Shown piece by piece: positions 45,881 through 54,806 of a DNA stretch of 64,000 nucleotides. The position numbers were made by a program, and so were the translations under genes. The notes under the pieces are model-generated. The model was not told where the DNA came from, searched no databases, and saw only the letters and a list, made by a program, of their open reading frames with translations. Position 1 is the first letter of the stretch. Each line of letters starts with the position of its first letter. Location of the stretch: contig NZ_CP023449.1 of NCBI RefSeq assembly GCF_002355275.1, forward strand, positions 3,760,001-3,824,000, read 5' to 3'. Source of the stretch: Rhizorhabdus dicambivorans (GTDB taxonomy: Bacteria; Pseudomonadota; Alphaproteobacteria; Sphingomonadales; Sphingomonadaceae).

Positions 45881-45942
45881 GCAGTAATCAGGCTGGCCGT
45901 AGCGCTGACCCAAGAGCTGGCGGAGGCCAGCCTGATTGCTGC
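45881..45942. repeat. 18-bp inverted repeat inside the left end of the element
   Basis: 45881-45898 and 45925-45942 are reverse complements at 17 of 18 positions with a 26-bp spacer. It lies between the element end and the first recombinase gene, with an extra GCAGTAA copy at 45849-45855. It probably binds recombinase or regulates the operon. The repeat is seen directly; its role is inferred. Confidence 0.65.
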
Positions 45943-46012
45943 CGGGTCATAGTGCGCAACGGTGTGAAGGTCAGCTTCCCGGTGGGGGGGCCGGGGGGAG
46001 GGCTTCGCGCCG

Positions 46013-47362
46013 GTGTCGATCATTACTGTTTGCGAGCGCCGCGAGGCCAGGGGCCTCGATGCGCATGTGCCGCTGATCCTGCGCGGCGACGCGCTCTATG
46101 ATCCCGATCTGGATCGCTTCTTTCTCGACCTGCCGTTGTCGGGCGTCCGCTCGCGGCACTCGCTTCGCGCCTATGCCTATGATGTCGTTGTCTGGCTTCG
46201 CTTTCTCGATGCCTGCGGCAAGACCGTGTGGGCTGCGACCCGCGACGATGTCGACGCCTATCATCGTGAGCGACGCCGCGACGAGGCCGATCACCGGATA
46301 ACGGCCGCAAGCTGGAACCGCGCCGTCGCCAGTCTCGATCGCCTTTACCGATGGGGTGAGCAGCACGGGCTGATCACCGACGCGCCGTTCAGCCGCCGCG
46401 CCGTGTGGCGACCGGCGCATGGTGGCCGTCGCGGCATGATCGCGGCGCGCAATGACGCCTATGAACGTGTTGCCAGGCGATCAGATGTGCGGTTCGTCAC
46501 GATGGACGACTACCGTATTTTCCGCGAGGTCGGCCTGCGCGGCCTTACCCCTGACGGCACCGAGCGCCCCGGCGCGCGCGACCGGAACGGGCTGCGCAAC
46601 GCGCTGTTTGCCGATCTTCTCGTCACCACCGGCCTGCGCCTCGAAGAGGCGTCGGGCCTGCTCGCCGCCGAGCTCGCGGCGATCGACCGCGAGGACGGCG
46701 ATGCCCAACAACTTTGGCTGCCTCTCCCGCCACCGCTGACCAAGGGCGACCGGGGACGCAGCGTCCTGCTCCCGCGTCGGCTGCTTCGTCAGATTGCCGC
46801 TTACGTCGCCGTCGAGCGCGCAGCGGGCGTGGCCAAGTTCGCCGCGCGAGACGGCGCGACCAAGCTCGAACGATCGATCCCTGTCACCCGCGCCGGTCTC
46901 GACCGCATGCGCGATATCTGCACCCCGGAGGAACGATGCCGCCTGATCCTGTACGACGAGGATGGATCGCCCCGCGAGCCGGCGGCGCTGTGGCTGACCG
47001 AGGTAGGGCAGCCTGTTCGGCCCAACTCGTGGGAGGTGATCTTCACCCGCGCCTGCAACCGGTGCGCGGAGAACGGCTTCCCGCTGTCGATCAACCCGCA
47101 CCAGCTTCGCCACACATTCGCAGTCCATATGCTCGCCTTGCTGATCCAGCAGCGGTTGCGCGAAGCGGCATTGCCGGTCGGACCGCTGGAGAGCTATCGG
47201 CTGATCCTCGGCGACCCGCTGCAGCAGGTGCAACGCCTGCTTGGCCACGCCAGCCTCACCACCACCTATATCTACCTCGACCATATCGCGACGCGCGCCG
47301 ATACGGTGGACGCGGCCGTCGAGGAGCTGCTTGCGCTGCTGCCGGGACCGCAGGGCGCATGA
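46013..47362 (+). CDS. Tyrosine recombinase 1 of the trio (TnpA/GinA-like)
   Basis: 449 aa with a complete catalytic set: Arg in TTGLRLEEA, HQLRHTFA (HxxR), LLGHASLTTT and the nucleophile Tyr in TYIYLDH. The N-terminal SAM-like core-binding domain is at about residues 40-130. Start GTG 46013 has a purine-rich but rather distant ribosome site. Its stop overlaps the next gene (ATGA). In three-recombinase elements all three proteins are needed for movement. Confidence 0.92.
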   Translation: MSIITVCERREARGLDAHVPLILRGDALYDPDLDRFFLDLPLSGVRSRHSLRAYAYDVVVWLRFLDACGKTVWAATRDDVDAYHRERRRDEADHRITAASWNRAVASLDRLYRWGEQHGLITDAPFSRRAVWRPAHGGRRGMIAARNDAYERVARRSDVRFVTMDDYRIFREVGLRGLTPDGTERPGARDRNGLRNALFADLLVTTGLRLEEASGLLAAELAAIDREDGDAQQLWLPLPPPLTKGDRGRSVLLPRRLLRQIAAYVAVERAAGVAKFAARDGATKLERSIPVTRAGLDRMRDICTPEERCRLILYDEDGSPREPAALWLTEVGQPVRPNSWEVIFTRACNRCAENGFPLSINPHQLRHTFAVHMLALLIQQRLREAALPVGPLESYRLILGDPLQQVQRLLGHASLTTTYIYLDHIATRADTVDAAVEELLALLPGPQGA

Positions 47363-49146
47363 GCGGCCATCCCCGCAAGGGCCGGCCTGTCGCCTTCGCG
47401 CCGATCACGCCGGAGCCACAGAAGCCCGATCCGGTGCTCGGCCTCAAGTTCACCATCGAGGCGCGGCATGGCGGAACGGTCCTGGTCGATATGGCCGCAC
47501 TCGATCCCCGTCCGCTCGCTATCGCCTTCGCCGGCGCGCTGCGTCGATCGGCTGCGCTCGGGGGACCGATTGGTGCGGCCAGCGTCATCAAGCAGTATGT
47601 GCAGGTCTATCGTCACTTCTTCGCCTGGCTTGGTGATGGTGCGCCGGGGGTGACCGGCGTCAACGACCTGCGTGCAGTCCATATCGATGGGTTCGCCTCC
47701 GCGCTCGAACAGCGCGGGATGGGCGCGATCCACCGGCACATATCGGTCGGCAAGATCGTCAACACATTGCGCGCGATCGAGGCAGACCGGCCCGATCGGA
47801 TCGCGCCCGACCTGCATGAGCGGCTGCGCTACACGCTGGCCACATCGGCGGGCCGCTCGACCCCACGCGATGCTTATAGCCCCTTCGTCGCCCGCGCGTT
47901 GCGCGACGCCGCGAGGACCGACGTCGAAGCGATGTTCCGCCGTCTCGGTGCCGACGACCGCACCGATGAGGGCGACCCGGTCATCGCCAGAGCGCGGGCC
48001 GACGTCGAAGCGATCATCGCGCGGCAGGGCTTTATCGTTGCAGACCACCCGGCGCTGAAGAGCCTCTATTTCATGCGCATGCGGCGCGGATTGCCGATCA
48101 GCACGCTCATCGATGATCTGCATGGCCGCCATCACCCGCTTGCGCGCGATCTGCCGGCGCTGCTCGTGCTGCTCACGCTCGATACCGGCCTCGAGCCCGA
48201 GTGCCTGAAGACGCTGACCACAGATTGTCTCACCAACCCCCATGCCGGCACGGTGGAGCTGCGCTATCTCAAGCGCCGCGCCTGCGGCGCCGAGCACAAG
48301 AGCATGCGCGTGCGAGATGGCGGTGGGGGCACGCCTGGTGGTCTGATTCGTCGCCTGATTGAGGTCACGGCGATTGCCCGCAAGCATCTGAACGACGATC
48401 GTCTTTGGGTTTATCACAACGCTGGCGGCCTGCGGGTAGGCATCCGCCACCCGACGGAACGGATCGATGCCTGGGTAGCTCAGCACGCTATTGTCGATGA
48501 CGACGGCGAGCCGCTCCACTTGCTGCTCTCGCGGCTCCGCAAGACCCACAAGGCGCTGTGGTACACCAAGACCGAGGGGCACATGACCCGCTTCGCGGTC
48601 GGCCACTCGCGCGAGGTGGCGGCGCGCCACTATGCCGATCTGCCGTCGCTCCGGCCCGTGCACGAGACGGCCGTCGCCGACGCCTTCCGCGCGGCGGTCG
48701 CCGCCGCGATGCCGACCGTGCTTCCGCCCACCGCCGAGCAGACGTTGCGCGAAGCACCCGAACAGGCCGCGCCGCTGATGCCGCCCGATACCGTGGGTCC
48801 GTTGCTCGACGGCGAACAGGATGTCTGGCTCGCAGCCTGCGCGGGCTTCCACAACAGTCCCTTCGCCGAGGCCGGATCACCCTGCGCGCAGCCCTTCTGG
48901 GGCTGCCTTGATTGCCCCAACGCCGTCATCACCGTGCGCAAGCTCCCCGCGATCCTCGCCTTCCTCGCCTTCGTCGAAGAGCAGCGGCTGAGCCTGCCCG
49001 CGACCGACTGGGCGGCCAAGTTCGGCCGCGTCCATGCCCGCATCACCGCCCAGGTCCTGCCGGCCTTCTCCGATGCCGTCATCACCGATGCGCGCCGGCA
49101 GATGGAGGGCGAACGGCTTTATCTGCCGCCGGAGGTCCGCGCATGA
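47359..49146 (+). CDS. Tyrosine recombinase 2 of the trio (TnpB/GinB-like)
   Basis: 595 aa. The C-terminal catalytic part is recognisable: SRLRKTHKALWY, FAVGHSREVAARHYADL with His and Tyr. The first catalytic box reads LDTGLEPECLK, with Glu where Arg is usual, so this subunit may be impaired or rely on its partners. A Cys-rich C-terminal motif (CAQPFWGCLDCPNAV) may bind zinc. Coupled to both neighbours by ATGA overlaps. Confidence 0.87.
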   Translation: MSGHPRKGRPVAFAPITPEPQKPDPVLGLKFTIEARHGGTVLVDMAALDPRPLAIAFAGALRRSAALGGPIGAASVIKQYVQVYRHFFAWLGDGAPGVTGVNDLRAVHIDGFASALEQRGMGAIHRHISVGKIVNTLRAIEADRPDRIAPDLHERLRYTLATSAGRSTPRDAYSPFVARALRDAARTDVEAMFRRLGADDRTDEGDPVIARARADVEAIIARQGFIVADHPALKSLYFMRMRRGLPISTLIDDLHGRHHPLARDLPALLVLLTLDTGLEPECLKTLTTDCLTNPHAGTVELRYLKRRACGAEHKSMRVRDGGGGTPGGLIRRLIEVTAIARKHLNDDRLWVYHNAGGLRVGIRHPTERIDAWVAQHAIVDDDGEPLHLLLSRLRKTHKALWYTKTEGHMTRFAVGHSREVAARHYADLPSLRPVHETAVADAFRAAVAAAMPTVLPPTAEQTLREAPEQAAPLMPPDTVGPLLDGEQDVWLAACAGFHNSPFAEAGSPCAQPFWGCLDCPNAVITVRKLPAILAFLAFVEEQRLSLPATDWAAKFGRVHARITAQVLPAFSDAVITDARRQMEGERLYLPPEVRA

Positions 49147-51305
49147 CCATGCCCGTTCATGCCCAGGCGCCCGCTTTCGACGATCGCCCCGTGCTGGCGA
49201 GCGCGCCACTCAAGGAAGGCCATACCCGCGAGGCGCTATCGCGCGTCGGCGACCCGAGCTGGGATCTCGGTCCCGCCGTCTTCCGCGAGAACGCCCGGCG
49301 CTGCCACGTCACCGTGCATTTCCACGTGCTCGAACATGCCGATGTGCAGGCGGCGATGCGCGCCTATCTCTACGCCCGCCTCAACGCCGATCTCCCCGGC
49401 TATCGGACGAAGTTACCACCCGCCTGTATCCGCCAGGCATTCAACCGTGCCCGCCGGTTCTTCGCCTTCGCCCGCGAGCGGCTCGGACGGCTCGACGTTT
49501 CCCGTATCGATCAGCCATTGCTCGATGCCTATGCCCGTCATCTCCGTGACGATCCTGCCCGACGACCCGTCATCGTCGGCCACCTCCTCGAAGTGGTCTC
49601 AGATCTCTATTACTATCGCGACCACCTCGATAGCGGAGGCCTTGCATTCGAGCCTTGGGCCGGACAGGCGCCCGCCCGCGTTGCGGGCTACCGCCATGTC
49701 CGGGAGAACCGCACGCCGCGCTTCCCGGAAGAGGTCATCGCCGCGCTACTCGCCTGGTCGTTGCGCTACGTCACCATATTCGCGGACGATATCCTCGCCG
49801 CCCGCCGCGAGCTTGCGCGGCTCGAAGTGCGCCGGGATCGCCTTGCCGCCGCCGATGCCGGCCTTCCAGACCCTGATCGCCGGCAACGTCGCCGCACCCG
49901 CCTGAAGGCCTATTTCGGCCGCCGACGCCGCGAGGGGCGCGGCGCGCCGATCTGGGGCACCGCTCATAACGGCAAGCTGCGCGTCGACCCCAACACCGGC
50001 GCAGTGACCCCACCGATCAACGCACATCTCCTGCATCTCCATGTCGGGATCGACGTGCAGGCCGAGCCTGGCGCGCATCTTCTGCTGACAGGCGGTGAAG
50101 CGAGGTTGATCGACGCAGTGGCGGCCGAGCTGGGGGTAGAGGTCGGCGGCATGGACACGCCGATCACGATCGATCCTGACAGCGGTCGGCCGTGGCGCGA
50201 GCGCTTCGATGCGAAGACTCTCGCACACGAGGAACGGATGCTTCAAGCCGCTGCCTATATCGTGTGCGCCTACCTGACCGGCATGCGCGACTGCGAGGTG
50301 CAGGCGATGCGGCGCGGGTGTCTCTCTATCGCGCGCAGCGAGGACGGCCTGATCGAGCGCCATCGCATCCGGTCGACCATCTACAAGCGCCGGGCGGCGG
50401 TGGGCGAGGCGGCGAGCTGGGTGACGATCGAGCCGGTCGCCGCCGCGATCATGGTGCTCGAACGCCTGTCGGCAGGGCCGGCGCGCGCCAGCGGCAGCGA
50501 TACGCTCTGGCCGGTGCTGCGCGCGAGCGCCGTCTCCAAGACGCATCTGTCGAGCGAGGTGGTCCGCCAGCTCAACACCTTCCGCGACCACCTCAACAGC
50601 GCCTTCGGCACCCCCGATGAGCCGGTCATCCCGCCCGGACCCGATGGCAAGCCGTGGCGCATCACGACGCGGCAGTTCCGGCGCACGATCGCGTGGCACA
50701 TCGCCAACCGTCCGTTCGGCACCATCGCCGGCATGATCCAGTACAAGCACGCCTCGGTCGCCGCGTTCGAAGGCTATGCCGGGACCAGCGCATCAGGGTT
50801 TCGCGCCGAGGTCGAGGCGCAGCGTCGGCTCGGTCAGATTGACGATCTGCTGGACTATTTCGACCGGCGTCAGGGCGGCGCATCGCTCGGTGGACCGGCG
50901 GGACCGCGCATCGCGCGGACGCTCGACGATGCCGCCGTCAGACAAGGGCCTTTGCCCGCCATGATCGCCGATCGCGCCCGCCTGCGCGTCATGCTCGCCA
51001 GCGTCGCGCGCACCTTCCATGTCGGCCCGCTCGCGGATTGCTTCTTCGATCCCGCGACCGCGCTCTGCCTCAAGCGCGTGACGACCCCCGATCCGGCAGG
51101 GCCGCTCACTGCCCTGTGCGAGCCGACCCGCTGTCCCAACGCCTGCATCACCGCCCGCCACAGGCCGGCCTGGGAACGCGCGGCGGCCGATGCCAGGGCG
51201 CACTTACGCGAACGGCGCATCTCCGATCTCCAGCGTCAGGCTCTCCAGCGCGAGCTGGATCGCCTGAGCGTGGTGATTGCCGGGATCGACCCTCCCGCGC
51301 CGTAG
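49143..51305 (+). CDS. Tyrosine recombinase 3 of the trio (TnpC/GinC-like)
   Basis: 720 aa. Catalytic residues: Arg in LTGMRDCEV, TTRQFRRTIAWHIA and a late IQYKHASVAAFEGYAG with His and Tyr. It has a long N-terminal region and, like the second recombinase, a C-terminal Cys cluster (LCEPTRCPNACITARH). ATG 49143 overlaps the upstream stop. It is larger than typical phage integrases. Confidence 0.87.
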   Translation: MTMPVHAQAPAFDDRPVLASAPLKEGHTREALSRVGDPSWDLGPAVFRENARRCHVTVHFHVLEHADVQAAMRAYLYARLNADLPGYRTKLPPACIRQAFNRARRFFAFARERLGRLDVSRIDQPLLDAYARHLRDDPARRPVIVGHLLEVVSDLYYYRDHLDSGGLAFEPWAGQAPARVAGYRHVRENRTPRFPEEVIAALLAWSLRYVTIFADDILAARRELARLEVRRDRLAAADAGLPDPDRRQRRRTRLKAYFGRRRREGRGAPIWGTAHNGKLRVDPNTGAVTPPINAHLLHLHVGIDVQAEPGAHLLLTGGEARLIDAVAAELGVEVGGMDTPITIDPDSGRPWRERFDAKTLAHEERMLQAAAYIVCAYLTGMRDCEVQAMRRGCLSIARSEDGLIERHRIRSTIYKRRAAVGEAASWVTIEPVAAAIMVLERLSAGPARASGSDTLWPVLRASAVSKTHLSSEVVRQLNTFRDHLNSAFGTPDEPVIPPGPDGKPWRITTRQFRRTIAWHIANRPFGTIAGMIQYKHASVAAFEGYAGTSASGFRAEVEAQRRLGQIDDLLDYFDRRQGGASLGGPAGPRIARTLDDAAVRQGPLPAMIADRARLRVMLASVARTFHVGPLADCFFDPATALCLKRVTTPDPAGPLTALCEPTRCPNACITARHRPAWERAAADARAHLRERRISDLQRQALQRELDRLSVVIAGIDPPAP

Positions 51306-51434
51306 ACCACCCCGGTTGTTGGCGGAGTCCTGCGCCGGTCGGCGCGCCCGCGCAACGGCTTCGCCGTCCTTCGCTTCGCTGCGGCCCTGACGGGTGCGCG
51401 AGCCCCCCTGTGCCCGGCGCGAACGGGCCTCCGC

Positions 51435-51455
51435 CGCCGGGGATGGTCCCCGGCG
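51435..51455. promoter_or_regulatory. Hairpin before the second ArdC gene
   Basis: CGCCGGGGA and TCCCCGGCG form a perfect 9-bp stem with a TGG loop, 19 bases before the ATG at 51475. No T-tract follows, so it is more likely a leader structure than a terminator. Confidence 0.45.
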
Positions 51456-51474
51456 CGAGAACGGAGAACAGATC

Positions 51475-52338
51475 ATGTCAGCCTCACAACGCTCAGACGT
51501 CTATGCTCGCGTCACGCAAGCGATCGTCGACGCCATCGAAGCCGGCACCGGCACCTGGCGCATGCCATGGCATCATTCCGGCGCCGACGTCACCCGCCCG
51601 ACCAACGTCGCCAGCGGCAAGCCCTATCGCGGCATAAATACGGTCTCGCTCTGGGCGGCCGCCTATGGCAGCGGCTATGCGAGCGGGGTCTGGGGCACCT
51701 ATCGCCAGTGGCAGGCGCTCGGCGCGCAGGTCCGCAAGGGTGAGCACGCCAGCCTCGGTGTCCTCTGGAAGGAGTTTCACGCGAAGGGCGACGACGCCAG
51801 CGACGATGACGACCATCGACGGCTTTTCGCCAAGGCGTTCGGCCTGTTCAACGCCGATCAGGTCGATGGCTATGCGCCCAAACCGGGGCCGGACCTGCCC
51901 GAGAGCGAACGCCTCGCCGCCGCCGAAGCCTTCATCGCCGCCCTCGGCATCGATACTGTCTACGGCTCGGCCAGCGCCTATTATCACATCGCCGAAGACC
52001 GCATCCACATGCCGGATTTCAGCGCCTTCCACGACGCTCACGGCTTCTATGCCACCCGTATTCACGAGGCCGCTCATGCCAGTGGCGCAGCCCATCGGCT
52101 CGACCGGGATTTCAGCGCCAAGTGGACCAGGCACGCGCTCGCGATGGAGGAAGCGACCGCCGAGCTGACCGCCTCGTTCCTGCTCGCCGATCTCGGGATC
52201 GCCCACGAGCCGCGGCCCGACCACGCCGCCTATATCGCTTCCTGGCTCCAACTCCTGAAGGATGAGCCGCGGGCGATCTTCACCGCAGCCAGCAAGGCGC
52301 AGGCCGCCGCTGACTGGATGCACGCCCAGCAGCCATGA
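51475..52338 (+). CDS. ardC: Second ArdC-type anti-restriction protein (element cargo)
   Basis: 287 aa, intact. DUF1738 ssDNA-binding domain (SDVYARVTQAIVDAIEAGTG, YRGINTVSLW, VRKGEHASLGVLW) followed by the zincin-like domain with HEAAH (HExxH) near residue 202, and ending in the usual AYIASWLQLLKDEPRAIF region. It differs clearly from the split ArdC outside the element, so it is a cargo gene and not a duplication of the target. GGAG site before ATG 51475. Confidence 0.88.
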   Translation: MSASQRSDVYARVTQAIVDAIEAGTGTWRMPWHHSGADVTRPTNVASGKPYRGINTVSLWAAAYGSGYASGVWGTYRQWQALGAQVRKGEHASLGVLWKEFHAKGDDASDDDDHRRLFAKAFGLFNADQVDGYAPKPGPDLPESERLAAAEAFIAALGIDTVYGSASAYYHIAEDRIHMPDFSAFHDAHGFYATRIHEAAHASGAAHRLDRDFSAKWTRHALAMEEATAELTASFLLADLGIAHEPRPDHAAYIASWLQLLKDEPRAIFTAASKAQAAADWMHAQQP

Positions 52339-52350
52339 GCGTCGTGCTCA

Positions 52351-52394
52351 TTGACTCGATGATATTACGGATATACTCGTAGTGTCATCGAGTC
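52351..52394 (+). promoter_or_regulatory. ars operon promoter and candidate ArsR operator
   Basis: A -35-like TTGACT (52351-52356) and TATACT (52372-52377) are separated by 15 bases. A perfect 10-bp inverted repeat GACTCGATGA / TCATCGAGTC (52353-52362 and 52385-52394) encloses the -10 region. ArsR repressors bind such dyads and leave when arsenite binds. The ribosome site AGGAG (52401-52405) of arsI follows. Confidence 0.6.
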
Positions 52395-52412
52395 GTTATC
52401 AGGAGCCATTCC

Positions 52413-52865
52413 ATGAAGCGCATCCATCTGCACGTCAGCGTGCCCGATCTCGGCGCGTCGATCCAGTTCTACGAGACGCTGTTCGGCGCCGCGCCCGTCG
52501 TCGTGAAGGACGACTACGCCAAGTGGATGCTCGACGATCCCAAGGTCAACTTCGCGATCTCCGAGCGCGCGCGCGCGGCCGGCATCGACCATATCGGCAT
52601 CCAGGTCGACAGCGCCGATGAGCTCGGCGCGCTCGCCGGTCGCCTCAAGGCCGCCGGGGCGGAGACGTTCGATCAGGAAGCGACCACCTGCTGCTACGCG
52701 CAGTCGGACAAGAGCTGGGTCCGCGATCCCGCCGGCGTGCGCTGGGAGACCTTCTTCACCTTCGGTGAGGCGACCAGCTACGGCGAGGACGAGGTGCTGC
52801 CCGAGCCCGCCGCGGCCTGCTGCGGCCCCGCCGATGCGCCCGCGCCAAAGCAGGCGTGCTGCTGA
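52413..52865 (+). CDS. arsI: ArsI-type C-As lyase (CadI/ArsI family)
   Basis: 150-aa vicinal oxygen chelate (glyoxalase-fold) protein. Residues His5, His60 and Glu112 match the Fe(II) ligands and Cys93-Cys94 the substrate-binding thiol pair of characterised ArsI enzymes, which demethylate trivalent organoarsenicals. The C terminus ends with further Cys pairs (AACCGP, QACC). First gene of the ars operon; its stop overlaps the arsR start by one base. Confidence 0.9.
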   Translation: MKRIHLHVSVPDLGASIQFYETLFGAAPVVVKDDYAKWMLDDPKVNFAISERARAAGIDHIGIQVDSADELGALAGRLKAAGAETFDQEATTCCYAQSDKSWVRDPAGVRWETFFTFGEATSYGEDEVLPEPAAACCGPADAPAPKQACC

Positions 52866-53221
52866 TGGACGCGAACGCTGCCGTCGCCTCGCTCTCGGCG
52901 CTCGCGCATCCGGGCCGCCTCGAGGTCTTTCGCCTGCTGGTCCGCGCCGGCGCCGAGGGCATGGCCTCGGGCGATATCGCGCGCGCGACGGGCCATGTCC
53001 CGCAGACGCTCTCGGGCAACCTCAACATCCTCGGCCACGCCGGGCTCGTGTCGTCGCGGCGCGAGGGCCGGTCGATCATCTACACCGCTGATTATGCCCG
53101 CATGACCGACCTGCTCGGCTTCCTGATGGAGGATTGCTGCGGCGGCGCCCCGGAGATCTGTGCTCCGCTCGCCGACGTGGTCACCAGGGCCGCCTGCTGC
53201 CAACCCGGAGCCGTTCAATGA
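52865..53221 (+). CDS. arsR: ArsR-family arsenic-responsive repressor
   Basis: 118-aa winged-helix regulator (helix-turn-helix around ASGDIARATGHVPQTLSGNLNIL). The arsenite-binding cysteines are C-terminal (EDCCGGAPEIC and RAACC), as in several alphaproteobacterial ArsR proteins, instead of the classic ELCVCDL site. It should repress the operon from the dyad at 52353-52394. Its stop overlaps arsC (ATGA). Confidence 0.92.
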   Translation: MDANAAVASLSALAHPGRLEVFRLLVRAGAEGMASGDIARATGHVPQTLSGNLNILGHAGLVSSRREGRSIIYTADYARMTDLLGFLMEDCCGGAPEICAPLADVVTRAACCQPGAVQ

Positions 53222-53745
53222 CCGACCGTGTTTTCAATGTCCTGTTCCTCTGCACGGGTAACTCGGCCCGCTCGATCCTCGCCGAGAGCGCACTGAACAA
53301 GCTCGGCGAAGGCCGGTTCCGCGGCTATTCCGCAGGCAGCTTCCCCAAGGGCGCGGTCAACCCCGACGCGCTGAGGCTGCTGGAGCGCATCGGTTACCCG
53401 ACCGAAGGCCTTCACTCGAAGAGCTGGGAAGAGTTCTCCGTGCCGGACGCGCCGGTGATGGATTTCGTGTTCACCGTTTGCGACGATGCGGCGGGCGAGA
53501 CGTGTCCGGTCTGGCCCGGCCATCCGATGACCGCCCATTGGGGCATCGAAGATCCGAGCCATGTCGAGGGCAACGACATCGAGCGCGAGCGCGCCTTCGT
53601 GACAGCGCTGCGCTATCTCGAGAACCGCATCAAGCTGTTCATGGCGCTGCCGTTCGACCAGCTCGACGTGATGGCATTGAGGGCACATGTCCGCGAGATC
53701 GGTCAGGGCGAAGGCGCGAGCAACCGGCGCGGGGACGCCGCGTGA
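53218..53745 (+). CDS. arsC: Arsenate reductase, thioredoxin-coupled type
   Basis: 175 aa with the low-molecular-weight phosphatase fold. The CX5R loop is C12-TGNSA-R18, and two more redox cysteines lie at 88 and 96 (VCDDAAGETCP), the triple-cysteine relay of this family. It reduces arsenate to arsenite for export by Acr3. Start ATG overlaps the arsR stop; its own stop overlaps the acr3 GTG start. Confidence 0.93.
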   Translation: MTDRVFNVLFLCTGNSARSILAESALNKLGEGRFRGYSAGSFPKGAVNPDALRLLERIGYPTEGLHSKSWEEFSVPDAPVMDFVFTVCDDAAGETCPVWPGHPMTAHWGIEDPSHVEGNDIERERAFVTALRYLENRIKLFMALPFDQLDVMALRAHVREIGQGEGASNRRGDAA

Positions 53746-54806
53746 GCGATGCCGCCGCGGCGGCGAAGCCCGCGATCGGCACCTTCGAACGCTATCTCAG
53801 CCTCTGGGTCGCGGCCTGCATCGTCGTCGGCATCGCGCTCGGCTATGCGCTGCCCGGCTTGTTCGCGCGCGTCGCCGCGGCCGAGATCGCGAACGTCAAC
53901 ATCGTCGTCGCGGTGCTGATATGGCTGATGATCGTGCCGATGCTGCTCAAGATCGACCTGGGCGCGCTGGGATCAGTCAGGCGGCACTGGAAGGGCGTCG
54001 GTGTCACGCTTTTCATCAACTGGGCGGTGAAGCCCTTCTCGATGGCGCTGCTCGGCACCTTCTTCCTCGGCTATCTGTTCCGCCCCTGGCTGCCCGAGGC
54101 CGAGATCGGCTCCTATATTGCCGGCCTCATCCTGCTCGCCGCCGCGCCTTGCACGGCGATGGTGTTCGTCTGGTCCAACCTGTGCGAGGGCGAGCCTAAT
54201 TACACGCTGAGCCAGGTCGCCTTGAACGACGTCATCATGGTGTTCGCCTTCGCGCCGATCGTCGCGCTGCTGCTCGGGGTCGCGTCGATCACGGTGCCGT
54301 GGGACACTTTGCTCATCTCGGTGCTGCTCTACATCGTCGTGCCGGTAATCGCCGCGCAGCTTGTCCGTCGCGCGCTGCTGGCCTCTGGCGGACAGCCGGC
54401 GCTCGATCGCCTGCTGGCAGCGCTCGGCCCCGTATCGCTGATCGCGCTGCTCACCACGCTGGTGCTGTTGTTCGGTTTCCAGGGCGAGGCGATCATCGCG
54501 CATCCGCTGGTCATCGCGCTCATCGCCGTGCCGATCCTCATCCAGGTCTATTTCAATGCCGGGCTCGCTTATTGGCTGAGCCGCCGCTTCGGCGTCGCCT
54601 GGTGCGTCGCCGCGCCCGCCGCGCTGATCGGCGCGTCCAACTTCTTCGAACTCGCCGTCGCCGCGGCGATCAGCCTGTTCGGCATCGGATCGGGCGCGGC
54701 GCTCGCCACCGTCGTCGGCGTGCTGGTCGAGGTGCCGGTGATGCTCTCGGTCGTCGCGCTCGTGAAGAAGACGCGGCCCTGGTATGAGCGGTCGTTGCCT
54801 GCATAA
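53742..54806 (+). CDS. acr3: Arsenite efflux transporter Acr3
   Basis: 354 aa with about ten membrane helices. The conserved Cys of the fourth helix is in AAAPCTAMVFVWS, and the conserved Glu of a late helix in ASNFFELAVA, both needed for arsenite transport in known Acr3 proteins. GTG 53742 overlaps arsC. It is the last gene of the arsI-arsR-arsC-acr3 unit and also known as arsB of the ACR3 type. Confidence 0.94.
   Translation: MSDAAAAAKPAIGTFERYLSLWVAACIVVGIALGYALPGLFARVAAAEIANVNIVVAVLIWLMIVPMLLKIDLGALGSVRRHWKGVGVTLFINWAVKPFSMALLGTFFLGYLFRPWLPEAEIGSYIAGLILLAAAPCTAMVFVWSNLCEGEPNYTLSQVALNDVIMVFAFAPIVALLLGVASITVPWDTLLISVLLYIVVPVIAAQLVRRALLASGGQPALDRLLAALGPVSLIALLTTLVLLFGFQGEAIIAHPLVIALIAVPILIQVYFNAGLAYWLSRRFGVAWCVAAPAALIGASNFFELAVAAAISLFGIGSGAALATVVGVLVEVPVMLSVVALVKKTRPWYERSLPA

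Noticed and set aside
47272-48852. 526-codon minus-strand frame opposite the second recombinase
   Set aside because: Antisense shadow; the plus-strand trio is coupled by ATGA overlaps and has catalytic motifs.
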